Positions 32,303 to 42,839 of a stretch of DNA of 64,000 nucleotides are shown one piece after another. The translations under genes and the position numbers were made by a program. Origin of the DNA: Selaginella moellendorffii (Eukaryota > Streptophyta > Lycopodiopsida > Selaginellales > Selaginellaceae); NCBI RefSeq assembly GCF_000143415.4, contig NW_003314301.1:1362314-1426313 (forward strand), in the 5' to 3' direction. The notes beneath the pieces were generated by a model, which saw only the letters and a list, made by a program, of their open reading frames with translations, did not search any database and was not told the DNA's origin. Within the stretch, counting starts at the first letter, position 1, and every line of letters starts with the position of its first letter.

Positions 32303-32746
32303 TTAATTGTTCCTTGTCACTCGTGGAATAGGATGATAATGAACATTTGGAAATATATATCCCATATCCCCTCTCCGTCGTATATGTCCTGGAAACCTTG
32401 GTAACTTGAGCTCGTCTGTGTCTTTCCTTACAAATGTCATGAAGACCCATTCATCTTCGTCTTCCACCCAAACAATTTGATGCATCTCCCCATCACGTTT
32501 ATTCTTGACAATTGCACAAAACATAAGCATCTTGCCATAATACACCATTTCAGGAAGAGAAGGGTATATTCGACCCTGGATAAGTTCATAGTTCATAAAA
32601 TACACCTTGGCAGTGGCATAGGGTGGATCAAACTCAATAGAATGCATTGTCTGCCCAAAACTATCTTCTTCAAGAGTGCCCAAATGCATTCCCATGACTT
32701 CTCCAAACCCCATCTTGTTGGCAATTCTTGCTACCTTGCTCTCCAT
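32303..32746 (-). CDS. orphan ORF, 147 aa
   Basis: An uninterrupted frame from ATG 'MESKVARIANKMGFGEVMGM' to a stop, with balanced amino-acid composition and no low-complexity sequence. There is no signal peptide or membrane segment. Features are 'IEFDPPYATAKVYFMNYELI', 'WVEDEDEWVFMTFVRKDTDE' and a basic 'HIRRRGDMGYIFPNV' near the end. No family was recognised. It lies beside a foldback element and an LRR fragment, so it could be a lineage-specific gene or a relic of a mobile element. Confidence 0.45.
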   Translation of the reverse strand: MESKVARIANKMGFGEVMGMHLGTLEEDSFGQTMHSIEFDPPYATAKVYFMNYELIQGRIYPSLPEMVYYGKMLMFCAIVKNKRDGEMHQIVWVEDEDEWVFMTFVRKDTDELKLPRFPGHIRRRGDMGYIFPNVHYHPIPRVTRNN

Positions 32747-32845
32747 CTGTCAAAACCCTATTCCCAAAAGACCTTCCCATAAAACCTACTTTTATAGATG
32801 GTTGAAAAGGGAGAAATATGTAATGTTATCTTTCTTGTTTTCTCC

Positions 32846-33497
32846 GGAGTTCCTGGGTAGGGCGAGCACGTTCCCACCCAGAACGGGCAAGCCAAGTGTT
32901 AGGCGAGTGCATTCTAGAGGGAACAAGCGAGCCCGTGCCCGTTAACAGACATGTGGAAGAATATTATTTGAGGATGAGAGGGTTCTCCAGAATTGGCAGC
33001 TGGTAACCTGGTTCTCCAGAACCTGGCAGCTGGCAGCTGGGTTCTGAAGAACCTAGCAATTGTCAGCCACATTCTCGCAAAGAACTTAACTCGATCTGAC
33101 AGCTACCAATGGTTGGATTAAGTTAATGAGCGAGCCACAGCCCATTAAGAATTCTTCTTATGCTATCAAAGATCTCGATTGTGTTTGCCAGCATCAATTC
33201 CCTACCCTTAAAGGCTGTGGCTCACTTGTTAACTTGATCCAACTATTGGCAACCGTCGGATTGAGTCAGGTTCTTGCAGTGTGGCTGACAACTACCAGGT
33301 TCTTTAGAACCTAGCTGCCAATTGTGAGGTTCTTGAGAACCAGGCTACCAGCTATCAATTCTGAAGAACCCTCTCATCCTCGAATAACATTCTTCAACAT
33401 GTTTGTTAATGGTCTTGCCACACCCCGTTAAGGCCATTCCACAGGCACGGGCTTGCCCGTTCTGGGTGGGAACTTGCTTGCCCTACCCGGGAACTCC
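32846..33497. mobile_element. foldback/MITE-like element with about 300-bp inverted arms
   Basis: The left arm (about 32846-33150) is repeated in reverse complement as the right arm (about 33215-33497). The outer ends GGAGTTCCTGGGTAGGGC and the complement of GCCCTACCCGGGAACTCC face each other. Arms share 'TTCCCACCCAGAACGGGCAA', 'GAGGATGAGAGGGTTCT' and 'AGCCACAGCC'. Within each arm a roughly 25-bp module ('GGTTCTnnAGAACCTGGCAGCT') is repeated three or four times. No ORF was found. A clean target duplication was not found, so the class is uncertain. Confidence 0.7.
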
Positions 33498-33827
33498 TTC
33501 GTCCCTGCTAATTCTTCAAGAAGCTAAACAGCAATGGGCAGTATAGCAATAAATGGAATTTTGGGACAGGCTTTGGGTGAATTAAAGCTTTGGTTTTCCT
33601 CAAAGGGTGTTCTAGCTCTAGAATAGAGATTTTGGTGTGGGATCACTTGAAGTAGATCGATGCTACTGAGAATGAAAAGCATCGAGCCAAGCATAGCAAA
33701 TCCCCGCTCCATTTAGGTGATTCCGCAAAGCAAACCGCCCATATGCGCGGCGGCTGCTGTAAAGACCACCACACATAAACCCTAAACCTTGCCCACAAAT
33801 TAGGGTTCTTCGTTGGGAAGAGAGAGA
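33498..33827. promoter_or_regulatory. HST upstream region with paired teloboxes
   Basis: Short intergenic stretch. Near 33779-33788 and 33801-33809 are AACCCTAAACC and TTAGGGTTC, an inverted telobox pair 20-50 bp before the HST start codon. Confidence 0.45.
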
Positions 33828-35483
33828 ATGCAGGTCGGTTTCAGGGTTGGAGTGGAATGCTTGATACGAAATCCGCAGCTAGGAGCTCAGATTTTTCCCC
33901 GGCAGGGCCTTAAGGTAGAGATTTTGATGGAATTTACGCGTGGATTTGGAAATTCTCATTCCTGTGAGGCAGGAACGAAGAACCAGAGTAATTTGCAGCG
34001 TTTCTTCTGGAACTGGAAGCGATTTTGCTGAATATAAGTCGAATGAGGTGTGATGGAGAGGATTTTTTTTGGATTTCTCCGTGCACTACTAGTTTACTTT
34101 CAGGAGGAAGAAGCGCCGGTGAGGCAGAGATTGGAGAATTTCCGAGACGCGTTTTGGAGGTTCTTGCGTCCTCACACTGTTCGTGGAACCATCATTGGAA
34201 GCACGTAAGCTTTATCTTCTCTAGTTTTTGCTCGTGACACTTAAAACTTTTTTAGATCTTTGGTAGCAAGAGCTCTTTTGGAGAACGCCGACTGCATCAA
34301 TTGGTTCCTCGTTCCAAAGGCTCTCAGGGGTCTTCTAGCACTCATCTGTGGAAATGGCTACATTGTGGGAATCAACCAGATCTACGACGTTGGCATTGAC
34401 AAGTAAGCTTTCTCCTCGACGATATGAACGAAAGGAAACTTACAGAATTCTCTGTTTCTTAGAGTGAACAAGCCTTTCCTGCCTATAGCAGCGGGAGATC
34501 TCTCCGTGTCCACTGCGTGGGCTCTGGTACTGTCTCTCGCTGTGCTCGGCACTGGAATAGTTGCTACAAACTTTGGCCGGCTCATCACGTCGCTCTACGT
34601 CCTTGGCTTGGTTCTGGGAGCCATGTACTCGGTGCCTCCATTGAGGCTCAAGAGATTTGCCGTTCCAGCCTTTCTGATAATTGCTACGGTAAGAACTTAT
34701 TTGTTTTACACACCAGAGTTTCTAAGTTCCTCGTCCCAGGTTCGTGGATTTCTCTTGAATTTTGGTGTATACTATGCAACGAGAGCTTCTCTCGGCCTTC
34801 CTTTTGTTTGGAGGTATACAGCTTTGCATCTGGTTTTAACATAATTCGTGTTCCTTGTGGTACAGTCCCCATGTCATCTTTATCACGGCCTTTGTGACTT
34901 TGTTCGCGACTGTGATAGCAATCACCAAGGATCTTCCTGACGTTGAGGGTGATCTGAAGTAAGCTCCTAACACTCAGCCCCAGATAAGTGTTCATTTTAC
35001 TCTAGTTTCTTATTGGATTCTTCGTTTGTACAGATTCAAGATCTCTACCTTTGCAACAAAGCTCGGCGTACGCAATATATCCTTGCTGGGAGCAGGACTT
35101 CTGCTAACAAATTACATTGGTGCAATTGTTGCTGCTTTTCGTTTTCCACAGGTAGTGCTGAAGAAACTTTCCAAGGTTTCCTGATTCTTTATCGCAGGTT
35201 TTTAATACGGGTCCTATGGCTATCACTCACGGGATACTGGGGGTTTGTTTGCTCTACCAGGTTCGAACTTTTCTTTGTAAAACTTCACAAACAAACTAAA
35301 ATGTTCCTCTTCTCGCAGCTATGGCTGCTGGAGTCTGCCAAGTACTCGAAGGTAAGTCAGTTACTTCCAGACAAAACTTTCACTGGCTTTTTAAACCTTT
35401 GATCGCAGGAAGCCATCTCTACATTCTATAGATTCATCTGGAATCTATTCTACGCAGAGTATTTAGTCTTCCCAGCCATCTAG
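33828..35483 (+). CDS. HST: homogentisate solanesyltransferase, plastid (plastoquinone pathway)
   Basis: A UbiA-family prenyltransferase of the plastid envelope that joins homogentisate to solanesyl diphosphate, the committed step to plastoquinone-9. Eleven exons: 33828-33914, 33973-34047, 34104-34204, 34256-34402, 34463-34688, 34740-34813, 34866-34958, 35034-35151, 35198-35260, 35319-35351 and 35409-35483. They sum to 1092 nt, 363 aa. The first 55 residues look like a transit peptide. The first Asp-rich motif is '[20 protein letters not shown]', the second '[12 protein letters not shown]' followed by 'TKLGVRN'. '[19 protein letters not shown]' and '[16 protein letters not shown]' favour HST over tocopherol HPT. 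Multiple hydrophobic helices are present. The stop codon is 3 bp from the stop of the convergent RBM28-like gene. Confidence 0.93.
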
Positions 35484-35486
35484 AGC

Positions 35487-38400
35487 TTACTCTTCATACC
35501 ACCTGCTGAGATTTTTAGCGCCTTCACCTGTGCCGACATTGCTAAAGTATTTTTTCCGATACTCACTCACCAGCCTGTCGAGTTTGTCTTCCTCTTCATT
35601 CCCTTCGTTTTTTCCCCTTCGTCTCTTCTTCTCATCCGGTGCAGCCAGATTCTCCCTTTGCGCTCCTTCACCTTGTTTAAATCCCTTCTTGCCATGTGGT
35701 TTCGCTGGAGTTTGAGCTTTGTCCATCTTCCTCTTTTTGCCCTGCGCTTTTCCTTGCTTGTCCGCCCCTCCCTGTGGCTTCTCTTGTTCGCCTCCCCCAT
35801 TTTGAGCCTTGTCCCTCTTTTTTCCCAGTGGTTTTTCTTGGTTGCCTTGTCCTTGATTACTCTCACCATTTTGAGCTTTATCGTTCTTCCCCTTTCTCTT
35901 CTTTCTTTTCGACTTCCGTCCATCAGCTTCCACTCCATCATCGTTCGGTTGCCTTTTACGTTTTCCTCCGGGGCTTCCATTACCAGTATCGTCGACTCTT
36001 TTGCTTGTTGGTCCCTTTGAGTTTGGTCGTAACTTCTGTGCAGCTAGCCGACTCTCCCTTTTCTTCATCCTCGCTACATTCTCAATCGCAAACTCTACGA
36101 TTGGTCGTTTCTCCGAACCGAAAGTTTCTGCGTATCCACAAACGGCCGAGAAGAACTTGAACCAGATAGATAAAAAAAAAAAAGAGTACCTGGATTGTTA
36201 TTCAAAACTCGCAACGCGACGATCGCGTGTTGGTGCTCAGCAAACTCTACAAAGCCTGTTCCTCGGGAGTTTTCCTTATCGTCAGTTAAAAGTTTCACCT
36301 GCCAAGAGACTCGTCGACGTTAGAAAGGAAAGTTTTTGAGAAGAAGAAACTGCACACCTGTTTGATCACGGGACGCTGCTTTCTCGCCCGCGAAACAACT
36401 GCATTTGTAAACAGCTGCTTCACGTCCTTCTCGCTCAAAGTTCTTGGAAAGTTATGTATCGCGAGCCTGGTTTTCGAGACATGAAAATTCGGACTCCTCA
36501 GTTTTGTTGCCTTCTCTGTTTGAAGCCTGTCCAAGGATCGATCAACCAACAAAAGAAAATAAGAAAATAAAGAGAGAACGAAAGAAAGAACATACGCTGA
36601 ACGCTTGAGTAAGTCGGATTTTGAAACACCATGCGCGGCTTCTGTTCCTGGTTGTATATATCCTTCCTGGAAGTTTAATAAAGTTAATCGTGGACAACGC
36701 TACGATCATCACGTACCTTGAGCAAGTGGAGGTTTCGTTTATCATGATCTCTTTCCTCGATGGATTTCTTCGTGGAGATTTCCCGGGCAGCGTCCCGATC
36801 GACAGCAAAATGAGCGATAGGATACTTTCCAGCAATCGAGAAACTAGAGTTCCCTTCTTCGGCGTTCTTGGTGGCTCTGGCTAGCGCTTCGGCGGCTTCT
36901 CGAGTAGCAAACTCTACAAATGCTGTTCCTTTTGGTTTTCTGGAATGGCAACCATTGAGAAAACAACGGGTAAAATAGAGTAAAAGGAAGAGAAAACACT
37001 TACTTTGTTGCGGGATGAAGCACGAGACGTAACGAGGTCACGTCTCCAAATTCCGAAAACTTCTTCTTCAAGTCGTGTACTTTCGCATCCGGTGGAAGGT
37101 TGCGAACGAAGAGTGTTCTCTCCATGGAGTTTTCTTCCGGTGGTTTCGCAGCTAGAGGCTTTTTCACCTCTCGGGAGGCCGCCATGGGACTCTTTCGGTC
37201 CTCGTCACCGTCCTTTGCTTTGCCTGGCTCTGTCACAACTTTGCTTAACACTTTACTCACCAAGTTCTTCTCGTCTAAAGGTTTCTCCTCCTCTTCGTCA
37301 TCTTCCTCGTCGTCTTCTTCATCCTCCTCGTCTTCTTCTTCGTCACTCACAATTCCATCCGATTCACTCGCTGTTTCATTATCAAGGTCGCTGTTCTCGG
37401 CTTTCTCTTCTTCTGCGAGCAGCCAAAAAGGAGATCAGCGTTTGGACTTGCTGGGAAAGTGAAAGAGTAAATATTCACCTGACTTGTGGACAATGTTCTC
37501 ATAAGTCATTTTCGCCACAGCCCAGTCAACAGCGATAGTTCTGTTTGCAATCTTCGTGCCGTTCAAAGCCTTGATGGCCTGAAAAATATGGTGAGCTAAA
37601 ACTAAATATCGATTTGCTGGCGAGAACGAACCTTTTCGGCGTCATTTTTGCAAGTGTAGCCTATGAACGCAAAGCCTTTCGATCTAAAACACTGAACACA
37701 ATTACTACTTGCAAAAGGGAGGATTTTTCGTTTACTCACCGACCATCCGGATTACGGGGTACTGTGGTCTCCCAGACAAAGCCAGCAGCTGAAAATTTTT
37801 CTTTCAGCATTGCATCCGTCACCTGGTTAGAAAACTCGACGATAAGAAAATGCCGCTAAAAAACTAACGTTCTACCTTGAAAGGCAAGTTGCGAACAATG
37901 AGCCTCCACTTTTTGAGTTTTGAGCCCTGCGCAAATGCAAAACATCGCAAGCTTACGAAAAGTTGTTTAAGACAATTGTCTACCTCTCCTCCCAATTGCC
38001 TGGCCCAAAACACTTCATTGCCGAGTTTTTGGAGATGGTAAGTTGCAACGGCCTGCCGAGCCGCCGTCACTGATGTAAAAACTATAGCTGCAGCAGGAAG
38101 CTTGCAGCCATCCCGTGAAAGTCCTGATATAAAAGAAGTTGAAACTTTGGAAGACACGAAAAGATGATGACAGTAAAATTACCATGCTGGTTGATATACG
38201 CTTCCGAGAGACTTTTCTCGACACTTTCGACAGTTCCCAGCTTCTTGGCAAGAGTTAAAACTGCTTCCGCTGTTTCCGAGTCTCCCAAGTTACCGATCAC
38301 TACTGTCCTTGCAGGTCTGCAAAGACAACAAAAGCCTCATAGAATGTTAGAACTTTTAAAGGAAGAAGGAAAACGAGAACCTTTGCTTTTCGGAGGCTGC

Positions 38401-39125
38401 ATTCTGAGAAGAGTCAGTAGTCTCTTGGACTTGAGAAGTCCTTTTGCATTTGGCTTTCGCATGACTTTTTGCGGTGCCCTGCTTTGGCTTTTCTTCTTCG
38501 TTGATGACAGCAGGAGTTTCGGGTTCTTTCTCACCACCATTTTGCACTGTGTTATTTGCAGCCTCGGCCGCGTTTTCCTGGCCAGCCGCTTCCGTGGTTC
38601 CACCCTGCCTTTTCTTCCTGCGCTCGTTAAGCGATGGACGCTTCCTTGCAACCTCGACTTTGATTCTACGACCCTCCATGGAACTATCATTCTTCGAAGC
38701 CACAGCACGCTGGGCATCCTCAGCAATCGCACTACATTTTTGCGAAACAGTCAAGGAAATCGAAGCGAAAACATAGCACTTACAATTGCACGAATCCAAA
38801 TCCCCGGTGCTTGTTCGTTGCTTCATCCAGAAAACAAGAAAATCAAACAAGTCAGCAATGCGGGAGGACGAGAGCGAGCGAGCGAGCAGCACGAAAAGAA
38901 GAAGACAAAAAAATACATACCTTTATCTTTCACTGTGAAAGCGCGACGAACGGGACCGATATCACTGAATGCCTCTTCCAGCTGCCAAAAGAGAGAATGA
39001 GACGATCATACAAAGACGAGGCGCCGAAATACCTGCGCATCGGAGAGCGTGAGCGGCAATCCTCTGACAAACACTGTTCGCGCATCGATCTCGTTTTCTC
39101 GCTTCGCCTCTTTCTCATCTCCCAT
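35487..39125 (-). CDS. RBM28/Nop4-like nucleolar RNA-binding protein
   Basis: Sixteen exons on the minus strand, from 39125 (ATG) to 35487: 39033-39125, 38921-38981, 38784-38820, 38381-38731, 38183-38316, 37984-38123, 37876-37926, 37740-37822, 37632-37683, 37479-37578, 37004-37412, 36717-36939, 36596-36666, 36358-36526, 36190-36298 and 35487-36127. They total 2724 nt (907 aa). RRM domains lie at about 16-90 ('TVFVRGLPLTLSDAQ'), 182-270, 277-357 ('WRLIVRNLPFKV', 'KGFAFIGY'), 465-550 ('RTLFVRNLPPDAKV') and 625-695. An acidic Glu/Asp run precedes RRM4, and the last 200 residues are Lys/Arg-rich, ending 'YRKKYFSNVG'. This matches yeast Nop4/human RBM28, which act in 60S ribosome assembly. The degenerate RRM2 is noteworthy. 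A partial duplicate lies at 44762-45890. Confidence 0.93.
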
Positions 39126-39190
39126 TGAGGCTCGCGAAATTAGGGTTCTTCGAAGAGGGTTTTAGCATTTAGGGTTCTTGGCTCTAGATC
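39126..39190. promoter_or_regulatory. 65-bp bidirectional promoter with three telobox-like motifs
   Basis: Only 65 bases separate the RBM28-like (minus) and UreD (plus) start codons. They contain TTAGGGTTC at about 39140, AGAGGGTTTTAG at about 39154 and TTTAGGGTTC at about 39168. The two 5' UTRs must be tiny or overlap the partner transcript. Confidence 0.65.
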
Positions 39191-40499
39191 ATGGAAATGC
39201 GAGAGAAATGGACTGGAGAGCTCACTGTGGAGCAATGCTGTAACCGCGCTGCTGCTACACGCGCCTATGCCCGCTATCCGCTCAAGCTCGTGCTTCCATC
39301 CAAGGTAAGCTGGATCCAAAATTTTGCGAATTTGCGGTAAGAGTGGAAATTTTCCACTTCCAGGTTGCTTGCTCGGGGATCGATGCTGTCTGGGTGTATT
39401 TAGTGACTTATGGCGGTGGAATCGTGTCCGTGAGTGTTGATTCTCGTCCTTTTTTCCTTCTTGATTCTTTTTTTCTCACAGGGAGACTCGATCAGCTGTA
39501 AAGTTTCTGTGGGAGATCATTGTACTCTTGTTCTTACGACTCAATCTTCGACCAAGGTACCTACATTTCTGTGCTACGAATTTTTCTTCCTTGTTGAAAG
39601 CTTTCTTTTTCTTTTCCTCTTCGCTGTGTATGTTTTTTGGTGAAGATTTACAAGGCAGTCCAAGGCAAGTTCTCCGAGCAAGTTTTCAAGGTACCAGTGT
39701 CATTTTCTTCTTCTTCCACACTTCTAGCTAAGATCTTTTTCTTCTTGGTTTTGTCAAGGCTCTCGTAGCGAAGGATGCTCTTCTCGTGATGATGCCGGAT
39801 CCCGTCACATGTTTTGCAGCCGCGAAGTACAAACAGGTCCAGCACTTCTTTTTATCGCTCGATGCCAACCTCGTTCTTGTGGACTGGTTTACAAGCGGGC
39901 GAAGAGAACGCGGTGAGGTTTGGGCGTTTGAGTCCTTCAGAAGCACCAACAATGTTTACCTGGATGGCAATCCCGTCTTCCTGGACACCGTAAGCTTTCC
40001 TCCTTGTTTCATTCTTGCCTAAGTTTCTCGTTTTCTGTTGCAGATGAACTTAGAGCAGGACGTAAGTTTGCCAATATCGTCGAGGCTGCAAGACTTTCAC
40101 TCGGTTGCGATGCTCGTAATTTACGGGTGAGTTTCTTTTGTTACTTCCGTTTCTCTATATTTTCCTCACACTCTTGGCCTAACAGTCCTCGCTTATCTTC
40201 GATCCGGAAGCGCATTGAAGAGAGAGTAGGAAGTCAATGTGAGGAGGCTGTAAGAAAGAAGAAGCACAGATCGTCAACGCATGGAAGATTGTTGTGTTCG
40301 TTCAGCTCGTTTGGACCATCCGTAAGTAAATATCTGTTTCAGCTTGCGGGAGGAAAAATAATTGTGACATTGTTTGCAGGACGCTGGCCTCGTAGTTCGT
40401 GTTGCAGCAGTCGAAACAGAACTGATATACGACTTTCTCAAGCAGGAACTGGCCGAGCTGTCGGACTTAATAGGTGCTCCTCCATACTATGGCAAATAG
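39191..40499 (+). CDS. URED: urease accessory protein UreD
   Basis: Part of the UreD-UreF-UreG complex that delivers nickel to apo-urease in the cytosol, needed for urea nitrogen recycling. Eight exons, 39191-39304, 39364-39429, 39482-39556, 39646-39690, 39759-39989, 40044-40126, 40186-40321 and 40380-40499, total 870 nt (289 aa). The usual plant length is close to 290. Landmarks are 'LTVEQCCNRAAATR', 'YPLKLVLPSK', 'VYLVTYGGGIVSGDSISCKV' (the hallmark GGG motif), 'TLVLTTQSSTKIYK', 'MMPDPVTCFAAAKYKQ', 'LVLVDWFTSGR' and a C-terminal 'LSDLIGAPPYYGK'. Intron phases are clean. An eroded copy of the 3' exons lies at 42155-42275. Confidence 0.95.
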
Positions 40500-40615
40500 T
40501 CCACACAAACGCACGTTACGAAGCAGGAGAGAGCATCGCAGCCGTTAGACAGCTGCATCCTACGGTAGTCCTTTGCAGCCGTTAGAGTCATTGCTTGGGA
40601 TCTCTTCTTCTCTTT

Positions 40616-41177
40616 ATGGCCAAGAAGAAATGGGAAGACGACGACTTTGATCCACATTGTCCAACACTTCTCCAACAGGTGCGTTTTTAATCCTCGCGCG
40701 TCTTCATCTTTTTCCTCCTCTTTTGTTTTGCAGGTCCTCACGTACAAGTCAAAAACACGTCGCCTCTTTTCTCCGTGGACGACTTCGTCGGACTCCTCGG
40801 CTTCGATCGAGAGCTACGGCTCCACCGAATCGCGGGGCTCGTCCGACAGCCGCGGCTCGTGGGATCTAGACGATCTCATCAAGGCTGCCAATATCTCCTC
40901 GTCATCCTCTTCCGAAGTCTCGGCCATTCTAAAGTCACTCGCAAACTCCGACGACGAAGAAGACCTATCCATTATTAAAGCACCACCAAAAGCACTCACG
41001 CTGACGAGATTGGCCTCTTCAAGTCCAGACGTACGTATGCACCGATGCTTCTCATTATTTTTTCTAAACTCCACCTCTTTTTCTTCCTTTCTTGCCTCAC
41101 AGAAAGAAAAGGTGGAAGACAACAAAGCACAAATCATATCCACGACTCCTCCTGTTGGTAGTCAGTCACCGTTGTAA
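40616..41177 (+). CDS. small acidic Ser-rich protein, unknown function
   Basis: Three exons, 40616-40678, 40734-41030 and 41103-41177, encode 144 aa. The N terminus 'MAKKKWEDDDFDPHCPTLL' and a Ser/Arg-rich stretch ('SYGSTESRGSSDSRGSWD') precede 'LDDLIKAANISSSSSSEVSA' and 'ILKSLANSDDEEDLSIIK'. The composition suggests a disordered, perhaps phosphorylated, nuclear protein. No family was recognised. It lies 116 bp after UreD and 65 bp before a germin-like gene. Fragments of a duplicate are at 42285-42780, one piece inverted. Confidence 0.6.
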
Positions 41178-41242
41178 AGGGACCCCACTCTACATAGTAA
41201 GCCTTGGACTGCATAACTCGAGCACAGCTCCTCCACTCCAGA

Positions 41243-41875
41243 ATGGCCTCGTCTTTCCAGGTTCTTCTCATGTTCTTTGCTCTTACAGTCATTCTCTCCA
41301 ATTCAGCTGATCCAGATCCACTCCAAGACTACTGCCTTCCTACTCAAGCGCAGCAGCACCAGTGCAAGAGCTCGCCTTCACCCAGTGACTTCGTCTCCAG
41401 AGTCCTGGGAAACGCCCCCAATTTCCAGCCACCGCAGACCTGGAACGCCTCTCTACTGTCCTCGGCAAACTTCCCAGCTCTCAACACCATGGGCCTCTCC
41501 ATCGCCAGAGCTCACCTGGGAGTCGGAGGCACGGTCCCGCTGCACTACCACCCCCGAGCATCCGAGCTCATCTACATCGCGGAAGGAGAGGTGGAGGCTG
41601 GGTTTGTCGACTCGAACAACGTCCTGTTCGCGCAGACCCTCCAGCCGGGAGACGTGATGATCCTTCCCAAAGGCATGCTCCACTACCAATACAATCCTGG
41701 CAGCAGCAGAGCCACGGTGCTGGCCTCGTTCGATAGCCAGAGCCCCGGAATCGTCCTCCCTGGCCCCGGTGTGTTTGGCTCTGGGATTCGAGACGAAGTT
41801 ATCGCGTCGTCCCTCGGGGGACTCGACCACGCCACGCTTGAAGCAGTGAAAGCTAAGTTCAAGCCTCGGTCGTGA
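41243..41875 (+). CDS. germin-like protein (cupin), copy 1
   Basis: An intronless ORF of 210 aa. Signal peptide at residues 1-21 ('MASSFQVLLMFFALTVILS'). The germin-type N-terminal Cys pair is present in 'LQDYCLPTQ' and 'HQCKSSPS'. Cupin box 1 is 'GGTVPLHYHPRASELIYI' (two His and a Glu as manganese ligands) and box 2 'LQPGDVMILPKGMLHYQYNP' (third His). The chain is similar in length to other germins. Such proteins are secreted, often oligomeric, and some have oxalate oxidase or superoxide dismutase activity; which applies here cannot be told. A partly decayed tandem duplicate lies at 42840-43457. Confidence 0.93.
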   Translation: MASSFQVLLMFFALTVILSNSADPDPLQDYCLPTQAQQHQCKSSPSPSDFVSRVLGNAPNFQPPQTWNASLLSSANFPALNTMGLSIARAHLGVGGTVPLHYHPRASELIYIAEGEVEAGFVDSNNVLFAQTLQPGDVMILPKGMLHYQYNPGSSRATVLASFDSQSPGIVLPGPGVFGSGIRDEVIASSLGGLDHATLEAVKAKFKPRS

Positions 41876-42154
41876 TACAGTCTGTTTGTGATTGATTCGA
41901 ATAAGCAATCAGAATTGACTATAAAATTGTCGTTTTTCATATACTATGCATTTTCATTAGAACCCTAAATCACAATTTTATCTCTTACTCACTAATCATA
42001 ATTTAAGCACATTTCTTTTCTGCATTCTTGGATCAAACATTCTCGGATTCCGCATGCTGCAATGTGGAACCAGCAATCCCGAGAATAATCTCGCCGCGTT
42101 CTCAAAAATGGGGACACTCAAGCTCGTAAGCTCGTCGGAACGAATATAGCGGTG
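41876..42154. other. germin 3' flank; nothing recognised
   Basis: Just under 300 bases of AT-rich 3' flank without a gene, leading into the duplicated UreD/small-protein fragments. Confidence 0.5.
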
Positions 42155-42275
42155 GAATCCCGTGATCATACTCAATCGTCGACAAAGGTACCTACATTTC
42201 TCTGCGTACTTTTAGACCAGGATCTGGCCGAGCTCTCGGATTTAATTGGCGCTATACTATGGAGCAAATAGTCCA
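42155..42275 (+). pseudogene. UreD fragment (tandem duplicate)
   Basis: Short blocks match UreD. 'GGTGGAATC' and 'ACTCAATCGTCGACAAAGGTACC' correspond to the ends of exons 2 and 3. 'GATCTGGCCGAGCTCTCGGA' with 'TTAATTGGCGC' and 'GCAAATAGTCCACACGAACG' corresponds to the last exon, its stop and its 3' flank. Everything between is deleted. Confidence 0.7.
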
Positions 42276-42284
42276 CACGAACGC

Positions 42285-42780
42285 GAGCCCAGCGCGATTC
42301 GATGGAACCGTAGCAGCAGGAGTCCGACGAAGTCGTCCATGAGGAAAAGAGCCAATGAGTTTTTGACTATACGGAAGGATCTAGAGAGGAGGAAAAAGAA
42401 GGAACTTAAAGTCGAAAATGATCACCAGGTTACCACGGCACTCTGAGCAGCATTGTGATTTGTTAGATTCTTGAGCCGCTGCTCTCCGATGTCCCGCGAG
42501 ACGATCTGCTACTCCGCTCTCCACCCGCAAGTTTGTGCTGGCTCACAAAAAGGGCCTAGGTTCGTCAGAGTTTGTTCGTCAAGCCACTCTGGGGATTTGG
42601 ATTCGTGCCGTTCTAAGTGCCAAGTGCGGGAACGAAATAACAATGCTTCTCGTCATCCTCTTCCGAGGCCTCGGTCATTCTAAAGTCGCTCATGCTGACG
42701 AGATTGACTTCTTCGTACGCACCTATTCTTCCCATTTTTCTTCTTTTTTCGTCCCTCGCAGCAAGAAAAGGTGGATGCAC
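42285..42780. pseudogene. scrambled copy of the 40616-41177 gene
   Basis: Bases about 42285-42345 are the reverse complement of part of exon 2 (around 40770-40840; shared 'GACGACTTCGTCGGACTCCT'). Bases about 42640-42715 are a direct copy of a later part of exon 2 ('CGTCATCCTCTTCCGA', 'TCATTCTAAAGTCGCTC'), and the last part copies intron 2 and exon 3's start. A block was therefore inverted within the duplicate and the frame was lost. Confidence 0.65.
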
Positions 42781-42839
42781 AAATCATATCCTCGGACTTC
42801 AAAACTCGACCACCATCACTCGAGTTCCTCTGCTCCAGA

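Noticed and set aside
37005-37538. Plus-strand Ser-rich ORFs opposite the acidic run of the RBM28-like gene
   Set aside because: They are the antisense of GAA/GAT codons; the minus-strand exons have clean splice sites and RRM motifs.
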